From contig JAIUJO010000070.1 of assembly GCA_023846275.1 (NCBI GenBank), positions 1,066,501-1,130,500 of the forward strand: DNA of 64,000 nucleotides, in the 5' to 3' direction. The number at the start of each line of letters is the position of its first letter. The stretch's first letter is position 1. A model generated the notes under the pieces. That model was not told the DNA's origin. It saw nothing but the letters and a program-made list of their open reading frames with translations, and searched no databases. Shown here piece by piece: positions 11,666 to 26,897 of this stretch. Made by a program: the position numbers and the translations under genes. Source of the stretch: Vanilla planifolia. Taxonomy: Eukaryota; Streptophyta; Magnoliopsida; Asparagales; Orchidaceae.

Positions 11666-12873
11666 TGTTTTTATATCATTACTATTTCTAATGAGGGATA
11701 ACTAATTTTAATATCATATTAATATTAAAAAAATAATTATTATATCAACCTTATAATATTATTGTAAATTTTATATTAGAATTAATAAGACAGAACACTT
11801 AATGTAATAAATAATAACTTTAATAAAGTTGAATATAAAGTAAAAAAAATTATATCAATTATGATAAATTAGATTTAATTAGGTTTTATAAAAGTACATA
11901 TATGTTGTGTATAAATTAATTTTAATAGTAATATTTTACTATAAAATATTATAAATTTAAAATTATATCTTCTATGTTAAATATTATCTATACTACATAA
12001 TATAAATATAATATATTAGAATAATTGTAATATTTATTATTTAATTTGAGTCAAAATATTTTCCAAATATTTATAATATTCTAAAATAATAATAAATCAC
12101 AAATAGTATTTATGTTTTTTTAAACATAATGTATGATTAATATGTCATGTTTAATAAATATTATAAGATTAATTATAAATTTGTACTTTTATTTTTTTTT
12201 TCTTTCACTATTATCTCTTTATCTAAATCTCTCTTATTTTTTCACTTTCTTCTCTCTTAATATTATTCTTTTATTTGTTTTTACATTCTCTATCTCTTTA
12301 TTATTTTATTAGTCTCTGTACTATGCTTTTCTACTTTCATTATTCTCTATCTTTATTTTTTTTTTTATTCTTAATATTTTTTATGTTTTTTTACTTTTTC
12401 TTTCATTAAATCATCTCTTATATCTCTCTCCATTATTATTTTTCTCTTTATGTTGCTCTTAGAATTCTTGACTTATTTTCTCGTTCAAAATAATAATGTT
12501 CATCTCTATTATTATTTTTTTCCATTATTTAAAAATATTTAGGAAATCTCTCATGTTGTAAAGCTTAATATGTAATTTTTATGTTATATATATAATTTAT
12601 ATTTATTGCATAATTTAATTTTTTATTTATAAAAAACATAACATAATGGTAAAAAATATTCTTATATTAACATCTAATTTATCAAAATTAATTCTTTATT
12701 TACTTTTTTATTTAATTTTATTTAAACAAAATATTGATATTATAATACATTGCGACATTTGTATAAGCAAAAATTTTACTTAATTTGAATATAAATGATA
12801 ATTTTGAAACTTCTAAAAATGTTTCATTACAACAAGAATAGTCACATGACAATGATATTTTTCTCTTGTCTGC

Positions 12874-12992
12874 ATGTGTTATAACCAAAAATCATAGGAA
12901 AAAGAATTCGTTAGAACTCTTCGATAAAGCATGCTTGAGCAAAACAACTATTTGAATGGGTGACCTCTTCAGAACTCCTCATTTAGCATATA
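12874..12992 (+). pseudogene. 5S rRNA-like copy 8, degenerate
   Basis: Keeps GTTAGAACTC, AAAGCATGCTTGAGC, GAATGGGTGACCTCTTC and GAACTCCTCAT. The box C region is among the better preserved in the array. Confidence 0.8.
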
Positions 12993-14372
12993 TTGTTTCA
13001 TTGCATTCCTTTTTTAAGAAAAAATAATGAATTGTAAAAACATATTGATGGAAAAAAATTAAATTATTATTAATGATAGTTTTTAATTAATACTTTAGCA
13101 TAAAATTATGAATAATAGCCTTATATCATTGTTATTAATTTGATATAATGATAAATATGTTACATCAAATAATATATTGAGATAATAATGTTAATGTAGT
13201 TTAATATAGAGAAAAATAACTTATATAATTTTTAATAAATTAGAATCAGTTTATATTTATAATAATATAAATATACTATGTGTAGAAAATTTTTAAATAA
13301 AGTAATATTATATTATATTATATTAAATAAATCTAAAATTATATCAATAATATTAAATAATATTAAACTTATTTTCTACATAAATAAGAATAATAATCTA
13401 ATTAATGTTTTATTAATTATATCTAAATAAAATATTGATATTCAATTATATTATGGCATATATATTAAGCATAACATTTTTAAAAAATATTTATACTTAA
13501 TAATAAAAAAATGTTTGAAATTATTCACTATCTCTAAGATAATAATCACATAACTTTAAGTATTTATAGTTTTATAAAATAATAACAAACCTCAAATAGT
13601 TTTTTATGTTTTATTATTAAATGCTATATATGATTAATATGTTATATTCTATAAATATTATTAGTTTATTATAATTCAATATTTATTTAATTATTTTTCT
13701 CATTTTTTATTATGTATCTCAAAGTTGATCACATTCTCTTACTTTCTTTTCTATCTTATTATCATTCTATAATTTTGTCTTCATTCTTTATCTCCTTATA
13801 TTCAACTTTATTTCTTACTCTCTTTTATCATTATTTACTTTCTTATTTCTATTTCTTTTATTTTTTATTTTTTCTTTCTATCTCCTCTATGTTCTCTCTT
13901 TTTTATCTTCTTAATTAAATGATCTCTCATCTCCCTCTGTTATTATTTTGCGTTATCAATCCATAACTTTTCTCTTATAAAACAATTGCCTTTGTCTTTC
14001 TTATCTTTTTTAGTCTAACAATTAATAATATTTAGGAAATCAAACATGTTCCATAATTCATGTATAATATTAATGATAATTATATATTTTATTAATTATG
14101 TTTATTACATAATTAATTTTTTAATTTATCATACAAATTACAAAAAAATAGAATATCTTTTGTTTTAATATCAAATTATCAAAAATTATAGTTTATGAAA
14201 CTTTTTATTAAATTTATATAAAAAATATTCATATTAGATTAAATAATGACTTCACCATAAGCAAAACTTTTTTAAAAGTACATATACTTGATAATTTAAA
14301 TAATTTTAGAAATAAATTATTATTTGTAAGACAGTAATCACACAACTATGATTGTTCATTTTTTCCATGCAT

Positions 14373-14486
14373 ATGTGACAACAGCAACATTGTAGCATTA
14401 AATCTGATTAGAACTCCTAAGATATGCATAATTTGGGAGAGTAGCTTTCAGATGTGTGACTTATTGAGAACTCCTCATGTTGCATA
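14373..14486 (+). pseudogene. 5S rRNA-like copy 9, degenerate
   Basis: Shows GATTAGAACTCCTAAGAT and a clear 3' end (GAGAACTCCTCATGTTGCA). Box A is eroded. Spacing to the previous copy is enlarged because a 5S-less flank fragment (about 13385-13555) lies between them. Confidence 0.75.
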
Positions 14487-15653
14487 ATTTTTCTTATAGC
14501 ATTCATTTTTTAATGGATGATAATTAATTTAAAGAACACATTAATATTAAAAAATTAAATTAATAAAAATGATACTTTATAATTACCATTTTTGTAATTA
14601 ACTTTTAGCACCAATTTTATTATATTATTGCCAATTTAATAAAATAATAAATATGACACATCATTCAATATAATAAAATAATAACTTGAAATTTTGTTTA
14701 ATATTGACAAAAAATATATATTAATTATCAAAAATTATAACTAATTTATGTTTAAAATAGTTTATATATCCTATGAATAGATATTTCTAAATATAAATAA
14801 TATTATGATATGCAATATTAAAAATCTAAAAGTTTTACATTATTATTAAATATTATGTGTATTTGTCATCCACATTATGTCATTAGAGATAATATATCAA
14901 AATGATTAAAATATTTTTTATTTAACTAACTTTTTAATTTGTATGAATGAAATTATATTAAATTAAAGTTAAAAAATTCCGTTAATATATTTAATTATCT
15001 AATATAGTAAAAAAATGTCAAATAGTTTTTATATTTTTTTATTATCTAATATTACATATAATTAACTTATTACATTTAAAAGATATAATAAGTTTAATTT
15101 TTAAAGTTTAACTTTTATAAATTATTTATCATATTTTTGTCTCTTTATCTCAATATCTCACATTAAATAATTTTCTTTTCTCTCTTGTTATCATTTTTTA
15201 TTTGTTTCTTTGTTCTCTCTTTATATTATTCTTGGCCTCTCTCTCCTCTCCTTCTCTACATTCTTAATTCTTTGTCTCATTTACTTTTTTAATTATTCTT
15301 TCTATCTCCTCTTTGATCATCATTTTTATTTCTTCTTCGTTAAATTATCTCTAATATCACTCTATTATTATTTTCTAATCTATTTTTCTCTAATCAATAT
15401 AGGACTTTCTTCCTCTTCTAGAATAGTTGTCTCTATCTCCATAATCTCTATTTCAATCCATCATTTAACAATTTTTAAGAAATTTCTCATTTTACAAAGC
15501 TTAATATATTATATTTTGATAAATATATGTTTTTATTTATATTAATTATATAATTTAATTTTTTAAAAGTATAATACTTGATAATTTAGAAATTTTAGAC
15601 ATTTTTCTTTCTTTAAGACAATAGTCATGGAACTTTCATTTCTATTCTAGGAA

Positions 15654-15769
15654 CATGTGACCACACTAGCAACATTGCCTTGGATCTTTATTGAAACTCT
15701 TGATAAGATTGCTTACGCATGATTAGTATTAGGTTGGACAACCTCTTGAGAAGTCTTTATGTTTCGCAT
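15654..15769 (+). pseudogene. 5S rRNA-like copy 10, degenerate
   Basis: Begins ATGTGACCACACTAGCAACA, a good match to the 5' end. It then shows GATTAGTATTAGG and ACCTCTTGAGAAGTC, and a TTTTTT run follows directly. Confidence 0.8.
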
Positions 15770-16838
15770 ATTTTTTCATAACATTCCTATTTCTGATAAA
15801 TCATAATTAAATTTTAAAATATTGTATTGTAAAAAAAATATTGTAAATGATAATTTATAACTATCAATTTAATAATTTATTTTTAATAATAACTTTTTAT
15901 CATTGTTACAAATTTCATATAATGCCAATTATGGCACTTCATATGATAAAGTAAAATAATAACTTTATTTTAGTTAATAAAAAAAATAATTGATATGAAA
16001 TACAATAAATTACAATAATTTATATTTATAATAATACATATTTACTAAACATAAAAGTTTCTAAATAAAGAAATATTATATTATAGTATATTAGATATCT
16101 AAAATATCCCTTAATTAATATTCAAAATATTTTTTAATTATTACAAAATTGTAATAATTCTTGGATATATTTTTTTATTTTATTATTATTAAATATTATA
16201 TATGGTTTACCTGCAATATTTTATAAATATTATAAGTTTAAATATTAAGATTTCACTTCTAACTAATTATTTCTCACTTTTTCATTTTGTCTTAGTGTTT
16301 CCCAAATTCTGTCATTTTCTTCACTCTCTTATTAGTATTCTCTTATTTGTCTCATCACTCATTATTGCCTTATATTCTTCTTCACCTATCCTTTTCTCTA
16401 TCATTCTTTACTTTTTATATCCCTCTTTTTCAAATTTTTATTTCTGTTTCTATCTCCTTTATATTTTCTCTTTCCTTATCTTCTTTATTAATTCATTTAT
16501 CTTCTCGCTATTATTTTTTTCTCATTATTTTACTCTTATCAATCTATTACTTTCTTTCTTTTATAGAAGAATTATATCTATCATTATTATCTCTTTTTCA
16601 GTCAATCAATTTATAATATTTATGAAATTTTTCATGTTATAAGTTTAATATATAATAATTATTGTAATTACTAATTTATTATTTTATTTATTAAGTAATA
16701 TAAGTTTTTTATAATTATTATAATGAAATGGAGGAAAATTTGATAAATTGATATCAATGTTATGAAAAATATTGATATTAGAATATATTAAAACTATAAT
16801 AATAATCTCACAACTATGACTATTTATCTTTTTAATGC

Positions 16839-16899
16839 ATGTGCAACCTCACTAGCATGATAACAATGGATTTTATGAGAAGTCAACTTGTTACACATA
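16839..16899 (+). pseudogene. 5S rRNA-like copy 11, internally deleted
   Basis: Only the two ends remain: GTGCAACCTCACTAGCAT at the 5' side, then directly GAGAAGTCAACTTGTTACAC from the 3' side. The box A and intermediate-element half is gone, so the copy is about 60 bp. Confidence 0.65.
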
Positions 16900-18080
16900 T
16901 CTTTGCATAGAGTTCATTTTTCTAATGAATGACAATTAATTTTAATAACTTGTTAATATTTAAAATTTAAATTATTAAAATAAATAGTTTATAATAATTA
17001 TTATTATATTTATTATTAATTAAAAATTAATATTATTTTTGTAATTTTAAATAATAATAAATATGACACATTATATGATATAATAAAATAATAACTTTAG
17101 TTTAGTTTAATATTGACTAAAATAACTTATATAAATTATAATAAATTTGAAATAATTTATTTTTAAAATATTATATATTGTGCATAGAAATTATAAAATA
17201 TAGTAATATTATGTTATGAAAAATAAAAAATCCAAAATTATTAAATATTATTTATATTTATTATCTATATACAAAGATAATATGTTAAAATATGATATTA
17301 TTTATCTTTAATTCAACACAAATTTTAAGTATTAAAAAACCAACATCAAAATAAATAGCTAATATTTTTAAAAATATTTATAATGTTCTAATAAATATTA
17401 TATATGTTTAAGTTATTTTATTTAATAAATATTACTAATTAAATTATTAAAGTTTAACTTTTATTAAATTATTTCTCATTTTTTCTCTTTATCTCAATAA
17501 CTAACATATTCTCTCATTTAGTTCTCTTTTTTGTTATAATTCTCTTATTTGTAAAATAATTCTTTATCTCCTTATATGCTTCATAGCCTTACTTCTCTAT
17601 TCTTCTCTATATTTCATTTCACTCTCTTTTACTGATATATTTATTTATTGTCTCAACCTCTAATAAGTCATCACTTTTATTGTTCTCTTTATCAAATCAT
17701 ATACTTATCTTTCTCTATTATTGTTTTCTCTCTCTTATAAAATTATGATCATTACCTTTATTATCTAATTTTTAGTCCATCAATTAATAATATTTAATAA
17801 ATTTTTCATTTGTGATAGTTCAATATAAATATTTATGATAAATATATATTTTATTGATTATATTATTCTTTATTTTTGTTGTGTACTTAAAAGAATGATA
17901 AAATAATGGAATTAAATTGTATGTATTAATATCTATGTTATAAAAATAATAATTTATATATACGTAAATAAAATTTTAATATTAAAATTACTTTTAGTTG
18001 ATAGTTTAGAAAATTTTAGAAATGTTTCATTATTTTTAAGAAAATAATCACACAACTACAAATATTTGACTTTTTTATGC

Positions 18081-18186
18081 ACATACAATCACACCAGCAT
18101 TATAACAATAGATTGCATTAAAACTCTAATATTAATTTTTCATTGGTTGTCATTTGTGCTGGGATGGCTGACCTCTAGTTGCACAT
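18081..18186 (+). pseudogene. 5S rRNA-like copy 12, degenerate
   Basis: 5' end reads ACATACAATCACACCAGCAT. The middle is rearranged, then GGGATGGCTGACCTCTAG and TTGCACATATTG close the copy; a few bases before the 3' end are missing. Confidence 0.7.
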
Positions 18187-19413
18187 ATTGTCTTATAGCA
18201 TTTCTTGTTTTAAAGTATAATAATTAATTTTAATAATATTTTGATTAAAAAAAATTAAATTATTATAAATTATAGTCTATAATACTATTTTAGTAAATAA
18301 TTAATAATAATAACTTTATAATATTATTTTAAATTTCATATAATAATAAATATGATATATGAAATGATATAATTTTGTTTATATTATAATATATATAATT
18401 TAAATAGAATTTTTAAATTCGAATAATATTATAAATTAGAATACGAAAAATCTAAAATTATATCATTAATATTACAATTTGTTTATCATTATTATCTACA
18501 CAACATTATATAAAGAAAATACATTAAAATAATTATATTATTTATTATTTAATTAATTTTTTAAAACTTAATTTTTGAATAAAATAATATTTGATTAATA
18601 TTGGAAATATTCTTTAAACATTCACAATATTATAAAATAATTATAAACATAAAGTAATTTTTAATATTTTATTATTATTAAATATTAGATATGATTAAAA
18701 AATTTTATTTAACAAATATTATAAATTTAATTATTAAGATTTTAATTCTATTTAATTTTTTTCTTATTTTTCTTTTTAACTCAATGACTTTCACATTATT
18801 TGACTTTCTCCTCACTCTTATTATCATTTTGTTATTTTTTAATTATTATTATGCTTTTATATTATTCTTAGCCTCCCTCTTTTAATTACCTTTATTAACT
18901 TTCACATTTCTCTCTCTTTTACTTTTTACTTTATTCTCTCTATCTTTTCTACATTCTCTCATTTCTCTTTAACTGCATTAAACCACCTCCCATCTCTCTC
19001 AATCTTTGATTTCGTATTCTAGTACAATAGTTAACATCATCTTTATTACCTTTTTTAGCACATTAATTAATAATATTTAAAAATCACTCATACAATATAG
19101 TTTAATATATAATAGATATGATAAATGTATAATTTATTATTCATATTTAATACATATTTTTAAGTTTTTTATTTATAAAAATCTGACATAATGAATTAAA
19201 TTGTTATTTATTAATGTTAATGTTATAAAAATAGTTTAAGTAATTTTTTTTTACTTTATGTGAGAAAAATGTTAATATAAGAATGTATTGTGTAATAATT
19301 AATATGCATAAATTTAATTTAAAAGTGCATATGTTTAGTAATTTAAAATTTTTTTAAATGTTTCTTTAGCTCAAATAAATGATTACACAACTAAGATTTT
19401 TTTCTATTGTTGC

Positions 19414-19534
19414 ATTTGCGACCATACTAGCATTGTTGCATTCGATTCCATTAGAACTCCGAAGTTAATAAGCATGCTTAGGCTGGAGTAGTTTTTGGTT
19501 GATTTAGCACTTGAGAAGTCCTCATATTGTGAAT
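19414..19534 (+). pseudogene. 5S rRNA-like copy 13, degenerate
   Basis: One of the fuller copies: TGCGACCATACTAGCATTG, CATTAGAACTCCGAAGTTAA, AGCATGCTTAGGCTGGAGTA and CTTGAGAAGTCCTCATATTG are all in order. A short duplication (TAATAAGC) widens box A. Confidence 0.85.
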
Positions 19535-20391
19535 ATTCTTTAATAGCATTCTCTTTTTTAATAAAAATCAATTTATTTAAAAAATGATGTAATAAGGTAA
19601 TTATAATTTTTATTATTTTATTGGAATTTTTTATTTTGTGTCCAAAAATTATATTATATTATTTATTAAAATATTATCTTAATATTTTAAATATTTTATA
19701 ACAAAAAAAGAGCAAAAATATTTTTAAGTATTTTATTTTTATTAAATATTATATATAAATAATTATTATATTTAATAAATATTATAAGTTTTTAATATAT
19801 GATTTTACTTTTACTTAATTATTTTACTTACCTCTTTCATACCAATGTGTCTGACAATCTCTCACTTCTCTCTTTTTATCATTCTCTTATTTCTCTCTTC
19901 ATTATATATCTCCTTATATAATTCATAGCCTCTTTCTATTATGATTTTTCTCTCTATTTTGCTCTTATAAATCGTTGAATTTTTCCCTCTCACAGAATAA
20001 TTATCCTTGTCTTTAATATCTATTTTTTGTCTATCAAATAATAATGTTTTAAGAAATCTCCTGTGTTAAATACGTTAATATATAGTATTTATGATGCACA
20101 TATTTTATTTTATTTATATTTATTATAAAATTTAATTTTTAGTTTATGAAAATGATAATAAAACAAATGAGAATCTTATGTATTAATGTCTATGTTATCT
20201 AAGATAATAACATATGTACTTTTTCTTAAAATTATATAAATTAAATATTAATATTTGAATATGTTATGATATATATATTAAGTATATCAAATATTTTAAA
20301 AGTATTTATAGTTAATAATTTAGAAAATTTTATAAATAATTTATTATCTTCAACATAATAATCACATAGTTATAATTTTTTATATTTTGTA

Positions 20392-20471
20392 GTATATAAC
20401 AATTAATCTAATTAAAACTTCAAAGTTAAGCATGCTTGGTTCGTAGTGGTATTAGGATGGCTAACCTTTTT
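20392..20471 (+). pseudogene. 5S rRNA-like copy 14, both ends lost
   Basis: Central part is good (CAAAGTTAAGCATGCTTGG, then GGTATTAGGATGGCTAACC), but sequence before about 20400 and after about 20471 does not match 5S. The next bases run straight into downstream spacer. Confidence 0.75.
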
Positions 20472-21530
20472 AATTTTTAAAAATGATAGTTTAAAATTAT
20501 CATTTAGTAACTAATTATTAATAATTACTTTATAGCATTATTAATACTTTTATATAATAATAAATATGTATGACACATCATGTGCTTTTTAATTTACTTT
20601 AATATCAAGCAAAATAACATATATTAATTACAAAAAATAAAATTTATTTATGTTTATAATAGTATATAAATCTTATATATAAAAAATTTTTAAGTGGTGA
20701 AATATTATATAATTAAGTATTAGAGATCTAGAATAATATTTAATTAATTATCAAAATATACCTTAAATATTTGTAATATTATAAAATTATAATTAATGAC
20801 AAATATTATTTACATTTTATTATTTTTAAAAATTATATATTATTATTCTATTTATCTAAATCTCTCTTACATTCACACACTTGCTTCTCTCTTTTTATCA
20901 TTTCCTTTTGCCACTTCATTTTCTATCTTTCTATATTATTTTTGACCTCTCCCACTCCTCTATTTTTCTTTTCTTTTCATTTCTATCTCTTTTATTTTTT
21001 TATTTCTTCTCTCTATCTCTTCAATATTGTCTCTTTTCTTTTCTTTGTCATTTAAAATTTTTTTATTTCTCTCTATTATTAATTTTCTTATTATTTTACT
21101 ATTATCAGTCTATATTTTTTCTCTTTCCTCAAGAATAGTTATCTTTATCTTTATTATCATTTTTTATTATATAAATTAATAATATTAATGAAATCTCCCA
21201 TTTTACATAGCTTTATAAAAAATAATTATGATAATTATATATTTTCTATTAATATTTATTACTTTATTTAATTATATATTTATAAGAATGATAATGTAAT
21301 AGAAGAACATATTAAACATTAATGTCAATGTTATAAAATTTAATGGTTTATATTATTTTTTTTATAAATTTTTAATGAAGAAAATATTAATATTTGAATA
21401 TATTATGGAATATGTTACAAGCATAATTTTGTTTAAAATACATTTACTTGATAATTTTGAAAAGCTTAGAAATTATTCATTACATTCATTGCAATAATCA
21501 CATAGCTATTTTTTAACCTTATGTATAAAT

Positions 21531-21627
21531 GTGTGACCACGATAACATTATAGCACTAGATCCCACTAGAACTCAAATGTTAAGCATGCTTGGGTAACTC
21601 TTCATGGGAAGTCTTTGTGTCATACAT
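21531..21627 (+). pseudogene. 5S rRNA-like copy 15, internally deleted
   Basis: First two thirds are clear (GTGTGACCACGATAACATTA, GATCCCACTAGAACTC, TTAAGCATGCTTGGG). The intermediate element is missing, so box A runs into CATGGGAAGTCTTTGTGT. Confidence 0.8.
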
Positions 21628-22790
21628 ATTTTTTTGTTGGATTCCTTTTTCTTATGAAGGACAATTAATTTTTTTATGATGTTCATAATAAAATGTTAAA
21701 TTATTAAAAAGATTCTTTATAATTTATTATTTTTTCAATTAATTGTTGATAATACCTATATAATATTGTCAGTAATTTTATATAATAATAAAAATGGCAC
21801 AATGTATGACATAAACAAAATAATATATGTAATAAAGTTTAACGTTAAAAAAATATAGCTATATTATATTATAAAATATTAGAAATCTAAAATTTTATCA
21901 TTATTGCTAAATATTATTTGTATTATTATCTATATAACATCATATTAATCTAATATATCTAAAAATAATAATAATATTTAATATTTAATTAAATTTTTGA
22001 ATTTCTAATATGAATAAAATAATATTAGATGGATAATATATATTATTTAATTATTGTAATTATTCAAAAATATTAATAAACTACAAATATGTTTTACATT
22101 TTATTATTGTTAAAAATTATAAGTTCAATTATTAAGATTTAGTATTTATTTAATTATTTCTCTCATTTTGCTAACTCAATGGTCTCATATTGTTTAACTT
22201 CTTTCTCTCTTATTATAATTCCCTTATTTATATTTTTATTTCCTATCTTTTTATATTCTTCTTTGCCTCTCTCTTTTTTTATCCTTTTATACATTGTTAT
22301 TTATTCCTCTATTTTATTTTTTCATATATTCTCGTTATCTCTGTATGCTCTCTCTTTTCTTTTTCTTTTTATTAAATCGTCTCTAATCTCTCTATTATTA
22401 TTTTTGCCTTTATTTTGCTTTTATCAATCAATAACTTTTCTCTTTCACAGAATAATTATCTCTATCTCCACTATTATTTTTCAACCGATTAATTAACAAT
22501 TTATATGGAATCACTCATATTATATACTTTAATATATACTGATAAATAAATATTTTATTATTTATATTTATTACATAATTTTATTAATTATTTATTTATA
22601 TAATATCTTAATTATTTCTTTTATAAATTTTATATGAATCGATTATTGATATTAGTATACATTATGTCTTATATAATTAGCAAAAATTTTATTTAAAATT
22701 ACACATGCTTGATAGTTTAGAAAATTTTTTAAATGGATGAATACCTTTAGAAACATAATCACACCACTATGATATTTTCCTTTTGTATGC

Positions 22791-22909
22791 ATGTGTGATT
22801 AGACAAGTATTATAGTGCTAGATCTTAAAAGAACTCCAAAGTTGGGCATGCTTGGGTAGGAGTTGATTGGGATGTGTGACCTCTTGAGAAGTATTTGTGT
22901 TGCTTGTAC
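22791..22909 (+). pseudogene. 5S rRNA-like copy 16, degenerate
   Basis: Near full length: GAACTCCAAAGTTGGGCATG, CTTGGGTAGGAGT, GATTGGGATGTGTGACC, TCTTGAGAAGTATTTGTG. Differences from the plant consensus are mostly C-to-T and G-to-A. Confidence 0.85.
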
Positions 22910-24065
22910 TTATTCATAACATTCTTTTTTTAATGAATGATAATTTATTTTAATACTATATTAATGTTAAAAAATTAAACTATTATAAATAATAGTTTAT
23001 AGTTATTGTTTTAGTAAAACATTTTTAATTGTAACTTTATAAAAATATTACCATTTTTACATAATAATAAACATGGTAAATCATATAATATAATAAAGTA
23101 ATAACTTTAATTTAGTTTAATATTGAGCAAACGAACTTATATCAATTATAATCAATTACAATTAATTTATGTTTATAAGTGTATGTATGCTTTGTATAAT
23201 ATTGTAATATTTTGCTACAAAATATTAAAAATCGAAAATAATACCTTTCTTAAAATATTATTTACATTTATTGTATATGTTACAATATATATATAATATA
23301 AAAAAAATCATTTTATTATTTATCATATAATAAGCATTTCTAATTTTAAGTTTAAATAAAATAATATTCAATTGATTGATAAAATATTCTCTAAATATTT
23401 TTAATATACTAAAATAATAATAAATCATAAATATATTTTTATTATTTTAATAGTAAGTATTTTTATGATTAACTTATTATATTTAATATATATTATAAGT
23501 TAAAATATTAAAGTTTAACTTTTATTAAGTTATTTTTTTACTTTTCTCTCTTTATCGCAATGTCCAACACATTATCTAACTTTGTTTCTCTCTTGTTATC
23601 ATTCTCTTATTTGTATCATTATTTTTTATCTTCTTACATTCTTCTTGGCCTCGCACTTGTCTCTATCCTTCTCTACTTTTCATTCTCTTTATTACTATTT
23701 TTCTTATTGTTTTGCTCCTATCAATCTATGACTTTCTCTCTTTCTTATAAAGTATTTATCTATATTTTTATTATCTCCTTTTTATCCTATCAATTAAATA
23801 TATTTAAGGAATCTATTATATATCATAATTTAATATATATATTTATCATAAATATATAATTTTTTTATAATTTGTAGGAATTTTAATTGTTTTACTTATA
23901 AGAGAATAATAATATAATGAAAACAATATTTTAATATATTATGTCTTTTACAATAAGTTTAAATTTTTTATAAAAGTACATATTCTTCATAGTTTAGAAA
24001 ATTTTAGAAAGATTCTTGATTTTAAGTTAATTGTCAACAATTATGATTGTTTGTCTTTTTTATGC

Positions 24066-24178
24066 ATATGCGATCACACAACCATTATCACACTAAACAT
24101 CATTAGAACTCCCACATTAAGCATTATTTGTTGAGAGAAGTATAGGGTTGGCGATCTCTTGAGGGTAGTGTTGTATAA
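24066..24178 (+). pseudogene. 5S rRNA-like copy 17, degenerate
   Basis: Best-kept part is the 5' half (ATATGCGATCACACAACCAT, CATTAGAACTCCCACATTAA). Box A and box C are weak. Confidence 0.75.
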
Positions 24179-25439
24179 ATTGTTTTGTAATAATGTTTTT
24201 TTATTGAATGATAATTAATTTTATTAACATATTATTATTTAATAATTAAATTATTATAAATTATAGTTTCCAAATACTATTTTACTAATTAATTATTAAT
24301 AACAACTTTATAATATTACTATAAATTTTATATAATAAAGTCGATGCATCGTATGATATATCCAAATCATAATTTTAATGTAGTATAATATTCAGAAAAA
24401 TAATTAAATATCAATTACAATAAATTAAAATTAATTTTTTTATATTAAAATATATATACCATACATTGAATCTTTTAAATATAGTAATATTATATTACAG
24501 ATTATTAGAAATCTAAAATTATATCTTTAGTATTAAATATCTTTTATTTATTTTACATAGATTTATTAATAAAAATATAATATAATATAATTATTATAAT
24601 ATTTATTATTTATTTAATCTTTTAATTTTAGAATGAACAAAATTATTTTAAATTAACAAAAAAAATATTCATTAAACATTTGAAATATTCTAAAGTAATA
24701 ATGAAGAAGAAGAAGATCAAATAGTTTTTTAATATTATTATTATTAAATATTATATATAATTAATTTGTCATATTTAAAAAATTTTAAAAATTTAATTAT
24801 TAGAATTTTACTTTTGATTAATTTTTTCTCTCACTTTGTTCTCTTCATCTCAATGTCTATCACATTCTCCCACTTTTTCCACTCTTGTTTTTCACTCTCT
24901 TATTTGTTTCTCCACTCTTTGTCCTTATATCTTGTTCTTGATAGCTCTCTTCAACCATTTTTTACTTTCTAATTTCTCTCTTTGACTTCTTTATTTATTC
25001 TTTCCATTTCTTCTACAGGATCTCTTTTGTTTCTTCATCTTTGATTTTTCTCTCATTTATCCTAATTATTTTTTTCTTTATTTTATTCTTATCAATTGTC
25101 TTTTTTATAAAATAGGTATCTCCATCTTTATTATCTCTTTTTAATCTCATCAAATAATAATGTTTAAGAAATCTCTTCTTTTATATAGTTTAACATATTA
25201 TACTTATGCTAAATATATTTTTTATTATTTATAGTTATTTCATATTTTAAATTTTTTTATTTATAATAGCATTAACATAATTTAAACAAATTCCTTGGTA
25301 TTAAAGTTAATATCACAAAATATAATAGTTTGTATAATTTTTTATTAATTTTATAAAAGAAAAATATTAATATTAAAAAATGTTAGAAATGGTTCGTTAT
25401 CTTGAAGATAATAATCACACAATTATGATTTTTTTTAAT

Positions 25440-25557
25440 ATATGCAACCACTAGAGCATTATAGCATTACATTTGATCACAACTCCAAAGTTATGCGTGA
25501 TTAACCAAGAGTAGTATTGAGATGGGTGAGCTCTTGAGAAGTTCTCATGTTGTACAT
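25440..25557 (+). pseudogene. 5S rRNA-like copy 18, degenerate
   Basis: Nearly full length with AACTCCAAAGTTATGCGTG, AGAGTAGTATTGAGATGGG and GAGCTCTTGAGAAGTTCTC, then ATGTTGTACAT. One of the best copies for the 3' promoter half. Confidence 0.85.
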
Positions 25558-26897
25558 ATGTTTTCATATTGTTTCTTTTTTAAGGAATAAAAATGAATTT
25601 TAATAAGATGTTAATATTAAAAATGTTACATTTTTAAAAGAGAGTTTATAATTTTCCATTTTACTAATTAATTATTAAAAATAATTTTATAATATTATTT
25701 CCAAATTCATATAATAAAAAATGTGGTATATCACATGATATAAAAAATAATATATTTGATATAATTTAATATTAAGAAAAATAATGTAAATCAATTATAA
25801 TAAATTAGAGTTAATTCTTTTATAAAAATATAAACAGAATAAATATAATTTTAAAAATATTTTAAATATTATATTATAGAAATATTACAATATAAAATTG
25901 TATCATTGATATCAAACACCATTTATAATTATTATCCATGTTCATTAGTTTAAATATAATATATTAGAATAATTAAATTATTGAATTAATTTTTTTGTTT
26001 AAGTATTAAAAGCATAATATAAAAAATAGTCAAAATATTTTTAACATTTTTGTAATATTCTTAAAACTAAATAAATTATAAATAATTTTTATATTTTATT
26101 ATGATTAAATATTTTATATTATTATATTTTTTTAGTGAATATTATATGTTTCATTATTAAGCTATATCTTTTATTTTATTATTTCTTGAAGTTTTCTCTT
26201 TATCATAATGTATAAAACATTCTCTCGCTTTCTTCTCGTTTATTATCACTCTCTTATTTATCTTTTCATTCTCTATCTTTTTATATTTTTCTTGGTATCC
26301 ATCTCATTTCTTTATTTATCTATACATTAATTTTTCTCTCCCTTTGACTTTTCTAATTATTTTTTTGATCTTCTTAATCTTATCTTTTTTTTCTTTTTAT
26401 AGTTATTAAATCAACTGTCATCTCTTTTTATTATTATTTTCTTTTTTATTTTGCTCTTCTCAATGTATAGCTTTCTCTCTCTTACAAAATAACTATCTGT
26501 GTTTCTATTATCTCTTTTTTAACACATTAATTGTCGAAATTTATGAAGTCTTTCAGGCTATATAGTTCAATATATAATACTTATGATATATATATATATA
26601 TTATATTGATTATATTTATTTCATAATTAAGTTTTTAACTTAAAAAGAATGATAACATATTGGAAGACCATCTTATGTACTAATGTCTAATTCTTCAAAA
26701 AATAATTGTTTAGGTATTTTAATATTGATTTATATAAATAAAATATCAATAAAAAAATATATTATGTTATATATATATATTAAGCAAAAAACGTTTTTTA
26801 AAATTATATATTCTTATTAATTTAACAAACTTTAGAAATTATTCATTATCTTCAAAACATTAGCCACACAACTACTATATTTTAGCTTTTGTATGCT

